From: Erwinia sp. 198
GTDB taxonomy: Bacteria; Pseudomonadota; Gammaproteobacteria; Enterobacterales; Enterobacteriaceae
Direction: 5' to 3'
Length of the DNA: 64,000 nucleotides
Assembly: GCF_003937915.1 (NCBI RefSeq)
Contig: NZ_RHUM01000001.1
Coordinates: 248,001-312,000, forward strand
In this document: positions 18,698 to 25,788 of the stretch, in pieces
How positions within the stretch are numbered: the stretch's first letter is position 1
Layout: each line of letters starts with the position of its first letter
Made by a program: the position numbers and the translations under genes
Notes under the pieces: model-generated
Told to the model about the DNA's origin: nothing
Seen by the model: only the letters and a program-made list of their open reading frames with translations
Database searches by the model: none

Positions 18698-19873
18698 ATG
18701 ACAACACCAATAAAGCCGCAGTGGGGAGCCGTGTTCTCTATGGCGCTGGGCGTATTTGGCCTGGTAACCGCCGAGTTCCTGCCCGCCAGCCTGTTAACGC
18801 CGATGGCGGCCAGCCTGGGCGTGACGGAAGGCATGACCGGCCAGGCGGTGACCGTGACGGCCATTTTCGCGTTGGTAACCAGTTTCTTCAGCGCCTCCCT
18901 GACCAGCAAGCTGGATCGCCGTGGTGTGATGCTGCTGTTTTCCGTGATGCTGATCGTTTCTAACCTGCTGGTCGCCTTCGCGCCGAACCTGACCTTTATT
19001 CTGGCGGGACGAGTGATTTTAGGTATTGCCATCGGCGGCTTCTGGACGCTGGCGGCGGCAACCGCTATGCGGCTGGTGCCGGAAGCGATGATCCCGCGCG
19101 CGCTCTCCATTGTTTTTAGCGGCGTGTCGGTTGCCACCATTGTTGCAGCGCCGATGGGCAGCTATTTCGGTCATCTTATCGGCTGGCGTAACGTGTTCGT
19201 CGCCGCAGCGGCCATCGGCGTGCTGGCGCTGGGCTGGCAGCTGGCAGCATTGCCAAAAATGCCGCCTAATCCGCTGGCTAAAAACAGCTCGATCCTGTCC
19301 TTGATTAAGCGTCCGGGCATGCAGACCGCGCTGCTGGCGATTATTCTGGTTTTCTCCGGCCATTTCGCCTTCTTTACCTATCTGCGACCTTTCCTGGAGA
19401 GCGTAACCGGCGTGGACGTCAACGGGCTTTCCGCTATTCTGCTGGGCTTTGGCGTGGCGAACTTCGCCGGTACGCTGCTGGCGGGCCTGCTGCTGGAGCG
19501 TAATCTGCATCTGACGCTGATCGGCATGCCGCTGGCGATGGGGCTGATGGGCGTGGCGCTGGTGGGATTAGGTTCCGCGCCGGTGATGGACGCGCTGCTG
19601 GTCGCGCTGTGGGGCATGGCGTTTGGCGCCGTGCCGGTTGCCTGGTCAACGTGGATCACCCGCACCATGCCGGAAGAGGCGGAAAGCGGCGGCGGTTTGC
19701 TGGTGGCGGCTATTCAACTGGCCATCACTATCGGCGCAGCGGCCGGCGGTATGATCTTTAACGTTACCGGCGCTAAAGGCGTGTTTATGGGTAGCGCGCT
19801 GCTGTTGTTGCTGGCGACCATGACCATCTTTATGGCGCTGCGCGTGAAAGCACCCGTGCAGGACAGCGTATAA
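18698..19873 (+). CDS. MFS exporter, NepI-like (DHA1 family)
   Basis: A 391-residue permease with 12 predicted membrane spans. The sequence follows E. coli NepI (purine ribonucleoside efflux) at several family-specific places: WGAVFSMALGVFGLVTAEFLP, SLLTPMAASLGVTEGMTGQ, LVPEAMIPRALSIVF and VPVAWSTWITRTM. Whether it exports nucleosides or another small polar compound is open. It is divergent from the AraC regulator and ends in a strong terminator. Confidence 0.82.
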   Translation: MTTPIKPQWGAVFSMALGVFGLVTAEFLPASLLTPMAASLGVTEGMTGQAVTVTAIFALVTSFFSASLTSKLDRRGVMLLFSVMLIVSNLLVAFAPNLTFILAGRVILGIAIGGFWTLAAATAMRLVPEAMIPRALSIVFSGVSVATIVAAPMGSYFGHLIGWRNVFVAAAAIGVLALGWQLAALPKMPPNPLAKNSSILSLIKRPGMQTALLAIILVFSGHFAFFTYLRPFLESVTGVDVNGLSAILLGFGVANFAGTLLAGLLLERNLHLTLIGMPLAMGLMGVALVGLGSAPVMDALLVALWGMAFGAVPVAWSTWITRTMPEEAESGGGLLVAAIQLAITIGAAAGGMIFNVTGAKGVFMGSALLLLLATMTIFMALRVKAPVQDSV

Positions 19874-19929
19874 AACAAGCCGGTGCGGTAGCTGATGCCG
19901 ATCGGTTAATGATGCTGTAGTGGTGCAGA

Positions 19930-19961
19930 AATCCGGAAACGTCCTGTTTCCGGATTTTTTT
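19930..19961 (+). terminator. Rho-independent terminator of the exporter gene
   Basis: A perfect 11-bp stem (AATCCGGAAAC, 19930-19940, with GTTTCCGGATT, 19946-19956) is followed by a T-run to 19961. It lies between the convergent exporter and yjfB-like genes. Confidence 0.92.
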
Positions 19962-19989
19962 ACGTCGTGCTCAGGATTGTTGCCGCTAA

Positions 19990-20178
19990 TCAGGCGGTGG
20001 TATTGATGTTGCGACCGACTGCGGGGTTGGCAGGTAACTGAGGGATGGAATCAACGATCCCGGCCGCCACAGACTGCTGATTATCCAGGGCTTTCTTTAG
20101 TACGAGCGTGCTTACTTTGTTACCGAGTTCCATGTTATCAAGGCCGGTAGCCAGTGATGCAATTTGTGATACATCCAT
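19990..20178 (-). CDS. YjfB family small protein
   Basis: A 62-residue protein starting MDVSQIASLATGLDN, the typical N-terminus of the YjfB family (annotated in Bacillus as putative motility proteins, function unproven). The body (LVLKKALDNQQSVAAGIVDS, then a proline-rich end) is helical and soluble. ATG 20178 has a strong RBS (AGGAGA); the frame is open 30 bases further upstream but without an RBS. It borders the antibacterial island. Confidence 0.78.
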   Translation of the reverse strand: MDVSQIASLATGLDNMELGNKVSTLVLKKALDNQQSVAAGIVDSIPQLPANPAVGRNINTTA

Positions 20179-20208
20179 CTTGCTCTCCTGATTAATATGA
20201 CTGCCCAA

Positions 20209-20590
20209 AGGGTAAAAAAGGCTTTCAGAAGCCTGAAAAAGCTATCGGCATTTGAGCGCAAATCTTTAGCGATACCCTGACGGAGCAGGCATGGCGGCGT
20301 GGTGCGGGCGCGTCTTGTTTATAGCGGCCTGAAAGCGTTGCGTGGTGAGGTTTTGCTGGTTGTTAAGCCGCAGCCAGCCGGGTAAATGCCTGGTCGTGCT
20401 GGCGAAGCTGGCGTTTGAGGCGTATTGCCGTTCGGCAGCCACAACCGCCTGGTGCTCAAATGCTGGTATCAGAGCTGAACCAGTTGCCCTGGCCACGCAA
20501 CGGAAAGCCTTTTTTGAAAAGCTGGTGGCGAAACTTGAGATCGAAGAAAGCTATGCTGACGCACAGTTCAGAAATATGACGCGTTAATGG
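20209..20590. other. Intergenic stretch with broken coding-like fragments
   Basis: A plus-strand frame from 20342 to 20587 ends in ATQRKAFFEKLVAKLEIEES and a short basic tail, and an adjacent frame (about 20290-20383) reads RLVYSGLKALRGEVLLVVK. Both look protein-like but have no good start, no RBS and no family I recognise. They may be remnants of a decayed gene at the edge of the island. Confidence 0.3.
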
Positions 20591-20591
20591 T

Positions 20592-20619
20592 AAAAAGCCC
20601 CTGCGCCAATACGCAGAGG
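20592..20619 (-). terminator. Rho-independent terminator of the Tlde1/Tldi1 unit
   Basis: On the minus strand CCTCTGCG pairs with CGCAGGGG (20612-20619 with 20598-20605, one G-T pair) and is followed by CTTTTT. It lies just past the stop of the immunity gene at 20626. Confidence 0.82.
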
Positions 20620-20625
20620 CAATAA

Positions 20626-21063
20626 TCAAAACTCGCGCTTGACAATAATATAACCATTAAAATTGACAGAGCACTCGTCATCATTAATTAATAGCGAAGC
20701 TAAAGTGACAATGTGTTTATTTTTGTGGTTAATATAATCATACTTTACAATTATATTTTTAGCATTACTTTCCATAAACATTTGTTTTCCTTTATCGATC
20801 GAAAAAAAATGCGTTGATTCTGTACTATAGTTCTTCCTGGCGAGAGTTTCAGCAAGCTCAGGCGTTACATTGTTAGTACTCAGGAGTGACAACTTTGTTT
20901 TATCAACTAAAATGTCACTTTCTTTGATATCTAAATCTGCAACAAGAGCATCGGTCATACTTACCCCGACGCTTCTGTTAATATCAAGGCATGATTCAGG
21001 TGTTACGCCCGCAGATGCATTAACACAGATAATAAAGGTAAAAAGCGCGGAGTTTTTTATCAT
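20626..21063 (-). CDS. Putative periplasmic immunity protein for the Tlde1-like toxin (Tldi1-like)
   Basis: A 145-residue protein with a short signal peptide (MIKNSALFTFIICVNASAG), so it is predicted to be periplasmic. It then shows a compact mixed domain with Cys25 and a second Cys near residue 130 that could form a disulfide. Its ATG overlaps the toxin stop by four bases (ATGA), the usual order for toxin-immunity pairs. Low GC compared with the flanking genes suggests horizontal gain. No direct family match is claimed; immunity is inferred from position, size and export. The target site of Tlde1, the periplasmic cell wall, fits an exported immunity protein. Confidence 0.65.
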   Translation of the reverse strand: MIKNSALFTFIICVNASAGVTPESCLDINRSVGVSMTDALVADLDIKESDILVDKTKLSLLSTNNVTPELAETLARKNYSTESTHFFSIDKGKQMFMESNAKNIIVKYDYINHKNKHIVTLASLLINDDECSVNFNGYIIVKREF

Positions 21064-21422
21064 TTCACAATTAACTCCTGATCATGACTTTCAGCAATCT
21101 TTTTCCTGTCATATAACCTGGTAACAATACAACCGTTAGATGCTGTCCCTTTACCATTATCACCATGAATAAGGAAACCATCCCGGTCACACATGCTATT
21201 CCCTTGATGAGGAGTTAAACGTATGACATGTTTCCCCGCTTTTGGATGCGTGGCTTGCATTCGCCCAATATGGTATTTGCCTCGAGGCAGAGGGCCTTTA
21301 AATTTAACGCATTCAAATGTTACATCATCTTTATACCCCGGCGTACCAGCATACATAGCCTTAAACTGGAACTTACCATTCAGGTAAAAAGATTTATTCA
21401 TCACTTCATAAACCCATGCCAT
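21060..21422 (-). CDS. Tlde1-like (DUF2778) peptidoglycan-targeting toxin
   Basis: A 120-residue protein. The second half carries the L,D-transpeptidase-like signature of DUF2778/Tlde1: GPLPRGKYHIG, RLTPHQGN, FLIHGDN with His86, and SNGCIVT with Ser95 and Cys98 as likely catalytic residues. Tlde1 effectors are injected by type VI secretion and act as L,D-carboxypeptidases/exchange enzymes on tetrapeptide stems. There is no signal peptide, in line with delivery from the cytosol. RBS AGGAGA is strong. No T6SS core, hcp or vgrG gene is in the window, so this is an orphan effector. An adhesin-like or housekeeping role is unlikely. Confidence 0.8.
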   Translation of the reverse strand: MAWVYEVMNKSFYLNGKFQFKAMYAGTPGYKDDVTFECVKFKGPLPRGKYHIGRMQATHPKAGKHVIRLTPHQGNSMCDRDGFLIHGDNGKGTASNGCIVTRLYDRKKIAESHDQELIVK

Positions 21423-21955
21423 TGTTACTCTCCTTGTTTACACCAACTGTTGATTTACTCCTGCAATATGCATTTTAAACAGAATTCATTTACCTGTTTC
21501 CATAGCAGATAAAGGAAATTAAAGGATCTCATAACAGTAATCAAAAGAGGGATTGATTTTGTTCGAAATTGGCATAGTATCTCTCCAAAGTAGCCTTTTT
21601 GTGCATAGGCCACTTACGAATTGCAAACCTCGCCACGGCGGGGTTTTTCGCTGTTAGCCCTGTGGCAAACGCGGCATACCATTATCACTGTGATGCTTCA
21701 GTCCACTTTTAACATTACTCTTTTAATTTGTGATGGTGCTCAACCTTTTTGTTTTTTTATTTAATTACCGCTCCAAAAATTTCTTGATTTATTTTTATTA
21801 AAAGTATAACTGTCTGTATATATTGTCTTTATTGTGGTTTTAGGTAAATGATTACATAGATTGACGAATCCCTGACAAAAGGGTAAACCTGTTTATGCCT
21901 TATCAGGAAGCAAATGGTGGGCATATATTTAGGTTGATAATAAAAGGGATTTATT
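21423..21955. other. AT-rich intergenic region upstream of toxin and microcin genes
   Basis: No gene of normal size. On the minus strand an 18-codon frame (21519-21575, MPISNKINPSFDYCYEIL) follows a GGAGAG ribosome site and may be a remnant. A plus-strand hairpin (CCTCGC/GCGGGG) with TTTTT lies at about 21629-21648. The part from about 21700 to 21950 is very AT-rich and probably holds the microcin promoter; AAAGGGA at 21943-21949 is its RBS. Confidence 0.4.
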
Positions 21956-22180
21956 ATGGCTATCAGGACGTTGCAGCAAGAAGAATGGGTTTTAGTTACT
22001 GGAGCCTCTGGAGGCTGTGATCCTTCCCATGCCAGTGCCAGTGCCAGTGCCAGTGCCAGTGCCAGTGCCAGTGCGAGTCAGCGCGGAGGCAGAAGCGGGG
22101 CAAGTAAATCCACTGCCAACTCTGGTGGGGGCTTCTATGCATCTTTGGGGACGATGTTACAAACTGTAACAGCGGCATGA
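21956..22180 (+). CDS. MccPDI-like class II microcin precursor, N-terminal part (leader and Ala-Ser tract)
   Basis: 74 codons as read. The N-terminus MAIRTLQQEEWVLVTGASGG is a double-glycine leader of the class II microcin/bacteriocin type, normally cut by a C39-peptidase ABC exporter. After the GG come Cys21, an (Ala-Ser)8 tract and a Gly/Ser-rich stretch. In this frame translation ends at TGA 22178-22180 after GGGFYASLGTMLQTVTAA. Adding one base in the G-run at 22147-22150 would continue into the frame that encodes the four-cysteine glycine-zipper half (next entry). I therefore read 21956-22344 as one microcin gene that is frameshifted, expressed by -1 slippage, or carries a sequencing error. 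Confidence 0.7.
   Translation: MAIRTLQQEEWVLVTGASGGCDPSHASASASASASASASASQRGGRSGASKSTANSGGGFYASLGTMLQTVTAA
22031..22078 (+). repeat. Hexanucleotide GCCAGT tandem repeat in the microcin gene
   Basis: Seven perfect copies of GCCAGT (22031-22072) plus one variant GCGAGT (22073-22078). Because the unit is six bases it adds Ala-Ser pairs without changing frame, so copy number could vary between strains while keeping the protein readable. Confidence 0.95.
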
Positions 22181-22344
22181 TTGGAGGAATGATAGCCGGA
22201 TCGTTGGGTGGTTTGGCTGGTATAGCCGTAGGGCTGGCTGGTGGCGTTATCTCTGGTGGATGTTTCAAGAATAGCGGCAACGGTGGAGGCGGTGGTTCCG
22301 GTTCAAACAATTCAAATTGTTCTGGCGACTTCTGTCCCTTTTAA
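22177..22344 (+). CDS. MccPDI-like microcin, C-terminal glycine-zipper half in shifted frame
   Basis: From ATG 22177 this frame gives 55 residues: MIGGMIAGSLGGLAGIAVG, then GGVISGGCFKNSGNG, a Gly/Ser linker, and NSNCSGDFCPF with stop at 22342-22344. The frame is open back to 22108 and upstream of the ATG reads FGDDVTNCNSG, so the full segment has four cysteines arranged around a glycine zipper. To my knowledge that layout (Cys, SGMIGG zipper, Cys, Gly/Ser linker, two Cys near the end) is that of the proximity-dependent microcin MccPDI. The ATG overlaps the first frame's stop (ATGA), so coupled translation is possible, but the first cysteine lies upstream of it, favouring a fused ancestral gene. 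Confidence 0.65.
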   Translation: MIGGMIAGSLGGLAGIAVGLAGGVISGGCFKNSGNGGGGGSGSNNSNCSGDFCPF

Positions 22345-22355
22345 GGACGCTTAAA

Positions 22356-22556
22356 GTGAAAGAGAAATTGATTTACTGCCTCGCTATTTTTTTTGGGGTG
22401 CTTCTGGCATCATCGCTATTGAGTGGTGCAAAGGTAATGTTTACTAATTGGTATGCATTCCCTGAAGAAATATCACGCTTCAGTATAATGATGATTTGCT
22501 ATATTAGTGTGGTTAAATTTATTCATTTTATTTTTTCGATCTTGATTAAGAAATAA
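22356..22556 (+). CDS. Putative microcin immunity protein (small membrane protein)
   Basis: A 66-residue protein from GTG 22356 (RBS AAGGA at 22343-22347). It has two hydrophobic helices, LIYCLAIFFGVLLASSLL and an IMMICYISVVKFIHFIFSIL segment, with a short loop between them, and basic ends. Location 11 bases after the microcin stop, small size and two membrane spans are the usual picture of class II microcin immunity genes. No sequence family is recognised, so the role is inferred from context. An in-frame TTG further upstream lies inside the microcin gene and is not preferred. Confidence 0.65.
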   Translation: MKEKLIYCLAIFFGVLLASSLLSGAKVMFTNWYAFPEEISRFSIMMICYISVVKFIHFIFSILIKK

Positions 22557-23009
22557 ATGTAATTTATATAGCAAATTTCATTTTAAATATTATATTATAT
22601 GGTCGCCAGGTGCGGCCTTTTTAATGCTTGTTAGAATGGCTATTTGTTTATAAAAGGAAAGCTCCCCGCATATATAATATAGGCTCACTTCGGTAGGTTT
22701 TTTTGTTTAAAGGGGGTCATATGGCAGAACCGTTAACTGGCAGAACTACGGCTACCGCGCCAGGCTGGGGATGGCTATTCTGCGCGCATAGGGTAGGCAT
22801 GTTCGTTTGGAGCCAGAAGCGATCTTTTGCCATGTTTGCGCCAGGTATCTTGTTGAGCTGCTTTAGGGCAATGATGATTATCAGTACGCAGAGCGGGTGT
22901 CAACCCACGACCGGGTAACGAGCGATGCAGTTACGGTAAAGGTCGGCTCTCGTTCTTCAGCGCTGTCAACAATCACACTCTCGCCGGGGCTTTTTGCCAT
23001 ACGTTGACT
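22557..23009. other. Intergenic region after the microcin unit
   Basis: About 450 bases. A 65-codon frame starting MAEPLTGRTTATAPGW near 22721 has an AGGGGG ahead of it, but its composition (Trp, Cys and Met scattered, no domain) makes it doubtful. I see no transport genes (MFP or C39 ABC exporter) for the microcin here. The left part is AT-rich. Confidence 0.35.
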
Positions 23010-23040
23010 AAAAGCCAGGCGACAGAACCTTGCGCCTGGC
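23010..23040 (-). terminator. Rho-independent terminator of the DUF4142 gene
   Basis: A perfect 8-bp stem GCCAGGCG/CGCCTGGC (23014-23021 with 23033-23040) is followed by TTTT on the minus strand, 12 bases past the DUF4142 stop. Confidence 0.8.
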
Positions 23041-23051
23041 GAATAACCTGT

Positions 23052-23633
23052 TTACTTACCTGCCGACATCGACATCTGCTGGGCGGACTTCAGGTGCTGC
23101 TCAACGACCGGCGTATGCGCGTCGGCCAGGGCCTTCACATCCGCATCCTTAATCTGCATGGCGTCACTTTTCAGCTTCGCCAGCACCATCTTGTGGTCTT
23201 TCGTGCCGGCATTTTCCATATACATCTTGTCAAATGCGTTGCCGCTCTGCTTTTCCAGTTTGGCGGCTATGGCCTTGTGGCTGGCGTCCGGCTCAGTCGG
23301 CAGCGTCACGCCCTTTTGCTGGGCGACGGCCTGGACTTTGCTCAAGGCGGCGCCGTGATCTTCGACCATCTGCTGAGCGAATGCTTTGACATCGCTGCTT
23401 TGGGCCTTACTCAGCGCGAGCTTGGCAGCGGCGATTTCATTGATATTGGCCTGCGCCATGTCCTTCACCGCTTTTTCGTCGCCGGCACTGAGTTTGGTGC
23501 TCGATCCCGACTGGCCTGCGGCAACATTCTGCGCGGCGCTCGTTGGCGTCTGGGCCTGTACGCCGACAGTGTTGAACATAGCGGCCGCTGCCGATACGGC
23601 TAACAGCATTTTCAAGGTTTTATTCTTTTGCAT
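23052..23633 (-). CDS. DUF4142 family exported protein
   Basis: A 193-residue secreted protein with a Sec signal (KMLLAVSAAAAMFNTVGVQA). The rest is a ferritin-like four-helix domain of the DUF4142 family: DMAQANINEIAAAKLALSKA, FAQQMVEDHGAALSKVQAVA and a C-terminal DAHTPVVEQHLKSAQQM. The family's function is unknown; members are often stress-induced in the periplasm. RBS AGGAGA precedes ATG 23633. It is monocistronic with its own terminator. Confidence 0.88.
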   Translation of the reverse strand: MQKNKTLKMLLAVSAAAAMFNTVGVQAQTPTSAAQNVAAGQSGSSTKLSAGDEKAVKDMAQANINEIAAAKLALSKAQSSDVKAFAQQMVEDHGAALSKVQAVAQQKGVTLPTEPDASHKAIAAKLEKQSGNAFDKMYMENAGTKDHKMVLAKLKSDAMQIKDADVKALADAHTPVVEQHLKSAQQMSMSAGK

Positions 23634-24071
23634 GTTGTTCTCCTGATGGTCGTGGATAGGGTGGGTAATTGGTCGCTAACCGTGCTCAGATTCGTAGGTA
23701 AATTACATCAGCAATGGTCAGTATAGTGGATCATCGGAGCGAGTCAGGGTCTGCAATGAGAACGGCAGCAAATGATGGAGGTAAAAAAGCGGGAATGGCA
23801 CCTGTGTCACACGCCAGAAGTTGATAGGGGCGTAGGCGCCAGACCGGAAAATTCTGTGCTGTAAACGTGAACAGAGAGAAACGTTTCTGTGGCTCTGCGC
23901 CTGTCGATCATTGTTTGACTCATTCTGTTATATAGATCACTTTTTAATAACAGCGTTCGGGCACGGCGCCGTTTTCCGGCAGCGCCAAACCCTTTGTATG
24001 TTTTCTGCCGGGGCCTGCGGCGGCCAAAAACGCGGCTACATTTTGTTATCTGAAACCAAGCGGAGAACTGT
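23634..24071. other. Intergenic region between divergent DUF4142 and reductase genes
   Basis: About 440 bases with promoters for both flanking genes expected. A 91-codon minus-strand frame (23807-24082) has no RBS and an unlikely composition. No clear operator or RNA gene seen. Confidence 0.4.
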
Positions 24072-25115
24072 ATGAATAACAAGCACGTATTGCTGGTCGG
24101 TGCAAGCGGCGTAGTGGGCTTCGCCGCTCATGATTCCTTCCATAAAGCGGGCTGGCAAATCACGACTCTTGGGCGTTCGCCGCACAGCCCTCATTCTTCT
24201 CCTCATATCAGCGCTGACCTGACCTCTTCAGAGGATCTTAAACAACACCGCGAAGCGTTTGAAACGGTGACGCATATCTTTTACGCGGCGTTGCGCCAGG
24301 ATCCTAATCCGGGCGTGGAAGCAGATATTAATGCGCTGATGTTTGAAAACCTGATCGGCGCAGTGCGCTCGTCAGGCAATGCGTTGCAGCATATTATCTT
24401 TATTCAGGGCGGCAAGGTTTATGGCGCTCATCTGGGCGTTTACCGCACCCCGGCACGGGAAGAGGACAGCCGGCATTTTCCGCCTAACCTTTATTTCCGG
24501 CATGAAGACTATGCGAAGAAGATTGGCGAGGAAGGTATCGGCTGGACCGCGCTGCGCCCGGATATTGTTATCGGCCACTCATTCGGATCGCCCATGAACC
24601 TGGGAAATCTGATCGGCGTGTACGGGACGATTTGCCGCGAAACGGGAACCGCTTTGCATTTCCCCGGCCCGGATGACGCCTATCGTCATACGCTGGTGAA
24701 TATCACCGACAGCCGCATTCTGGGGCAAAGCGCTATCTGGGCTGCCGAAAACGCCAAATTCGGCGCGTTCAATATCACCAATGGCGACGTGTTTCGCTGG
24801 TGTCATGTCTGGCCAAAACTGGCTGACTGGTTCGGTGTGCCGATCGGCGAGGCGCAGCCTGTCTCGCTTAGCGAACGGCTCAGCGGGCTTAAGCCTCTCT
24901 GGTCATCCATCGCCGACAAGGCGCAGCTGAAGGAGAAGGATATCGATAAGCTGGCGCTGGGCGGATTTGGTGATTTCATCTTCCATGTGCAGAAAGATGC
25001 CATATTTGACGTTACCAAAGCGCGCCGGGAAGGATTTGACGCCATGATCAGGCGCTCCGATGACGTATTGATCGAGCATCTGGAAGCCATGCGCAGCAGT
25101 AAACTTATTCCCTGA
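24072..25115 (+). CDS. PRISE-type SDR reductase (progesterone 5-beta-reductase/iridoid synthase-like)
   Basis: A 347-residue extended short-chain dehydrogenase. The Rossmann start is VLLVGASGVVGFAAHDSF with an arginine-containing NADP loop (TLGRSPHS). Family hallmarks are present: IQGGKVYG (the Lys that replaces the usual SDR lysine), NLYFRHEDYAKK (catalytic Tyr block), LRPDIVIGHSFGSPMNLG, and FNITNGDVFRWCHVWPKLAD. PRISE enzymes reduce activated C=C bonds of enones with NADPH. The natural bacterial substrate is unknown. RBS GGAG lies 6 bases before ATG 24072. It is monocistronic. Confidence 0.85.
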   Translation: MNNKHVLLVGASGVVGFAAHDSFHKAGWQITTLGRSPHSPHSSPHISADLTSSEDLKQHREAFETVTHIFYAALRQDPNPGVEADINALMFENLIGAVRSSGNALQHIIFIQGGKVYGAHLGVYRTPAREEDSRHFPPNLYFRHEDYAKKIGEEGIGWTALRPDIVIGHSFGSPMNLGNLIGVYGTICRETGTALHFPGPDDAYRHTLVNITDSRILGQSAIWAAENAKFGAFNITNGDVFRWCHVWPKLADWFGVPIGEAQPVSLSERLSGLKPLWSSIADKAQLKEKDIDKLALGGFGDFIFHVQKDAIFDVTKARREGFDAMIRRSDDVLIEHLEAMRSSKLIP

Positions 25116-25126
25116 CAGGCAAGGCA

Positions 25127-25181
25127 GTCCGCCGTCTGGCAGGCTGCCGATCTGCCCTTGCGGCCGGATGGCGGACGTTTT
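25127..25181 (+). terminator. Possible terminator after the PRISE-type gene
   Basis: GTCCGCC (25127-25133) pairs with GGCGGAC (25170-25176) around an inner hairpin and is followed by GTTTT. The loop is long, so this is only a candidate. Confidence 0.35.
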
Positions 25182-25294
25182 GCAACGGCTGAGTTAATTC
25201 CCTGATAAATTGTCCGGGAAATCATGCTTATAGCAATGCCGGGGCGTCTGGAAAAGCTGCCAGGCGTCGCTTTCTTCAGTGACAGGAGGTTTGA

Positions 25295-25657
25295 ATGCTC
25301 TCTGGCTGCATGAATAATACAAAATGGAATGAGATCCGTCTGGCAATGATTAACATGACATCGCCTCCTTTATGGAAAACGACCTCTCTCAATGGCTATA
25401 GATCCGCAGTTGATGGCGAATGGTTTTACCATTTCAATGCGGGTGGCTATTCGGATATCCACTATCTTGATATTTTGACAAATTCAGTTGAGCAGCACGC
25501 GGAAGTTGGGGTTATTCTTCGGGCTATTCATCTCCCCGGTATTGAAACTTCAACCGGCTACAGGATTTTTGGATACGCGGATCCGACCAGCTATGTAGGG
25601 TATCTTCAGGTGGACAGCGTCAATAAGCGGCCAGCGGGATTAATAATGGAAAAGTAA
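25295..25657 (+). CDS. Small soluble protein of unknown function
   Basis: A 120-residue protein with no signal peptide or membrane helix. It is rich in aromatic residues (DGEWFYHFNAGGYSDIHYLD, YRIFGYADPTSYVGYLQVD), suggesting a compact beta sheet, perhaps of the kind grouped as DUF6678, which I cannot confirm. A very strong RBS (CAGGAGGT, 25283-25290) lies 4 bases before ATG 25295; an in-frame ATG at 25310 would start at MNNTKWNEIR. AT content is higher than in the neighbours. It might be an immunity-type or stress gene, but nothing shows this. Confidence 0.65.
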   Translation: MLSGCMNNTKWNEIRLAMINMTSPPLWKTTSLNGYRSAVDGEWFYHFNAGGYSDIHYLDILTNSVEQHAEVGVILRAIHLPGIETSTGYRIFGYADPTSYVGYLQVDSVNKRPAGLIMEK

Positions 25658-25788
25658 AATTTTCCTCCGCTTCTCGCTTAAACAGTAGCCGCACGGTATC
25701 TGATTTCTCCATGACGTCCGCTTTTTCCAACAAAGCGGACATCACCTGAACATTCACTAAATAAGCATCAGTGCCACACGCCCATCTT

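Noticed and set aside
20266-20496. Minus-strand frame MARATGSALIPAFEH
   Set aside because: No start signal or family; it overlaps equally weak plus-strand fragments.
21996-22310. 104-codon minus-strand frame with a long His-Trp repeat over the microcin
   Set aside because: The repeat is the complement of the Ala-Ser tract; no RBS and unnatural composition.
22703-22918. 71-codon plus-strand frame after the microcin unit
   Set aside because: An AGGGGG precedes an internal ATG, but the protein has no coherent domain, hydrophobic pattern or homologue I know.
23807-24082. 91-codon minus-strand frame upstream of the PRISE-type gene
   Set aside because: It covers the promoter and start of the plus-strand gene and lacks an RBS.
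25716-25740. Perfect 9-bp stem-loop between the small unknown gene and the MFS gene as terminator
   Set aside because: Neither strand has a T-run after the stem, so I do not call it a terminator.
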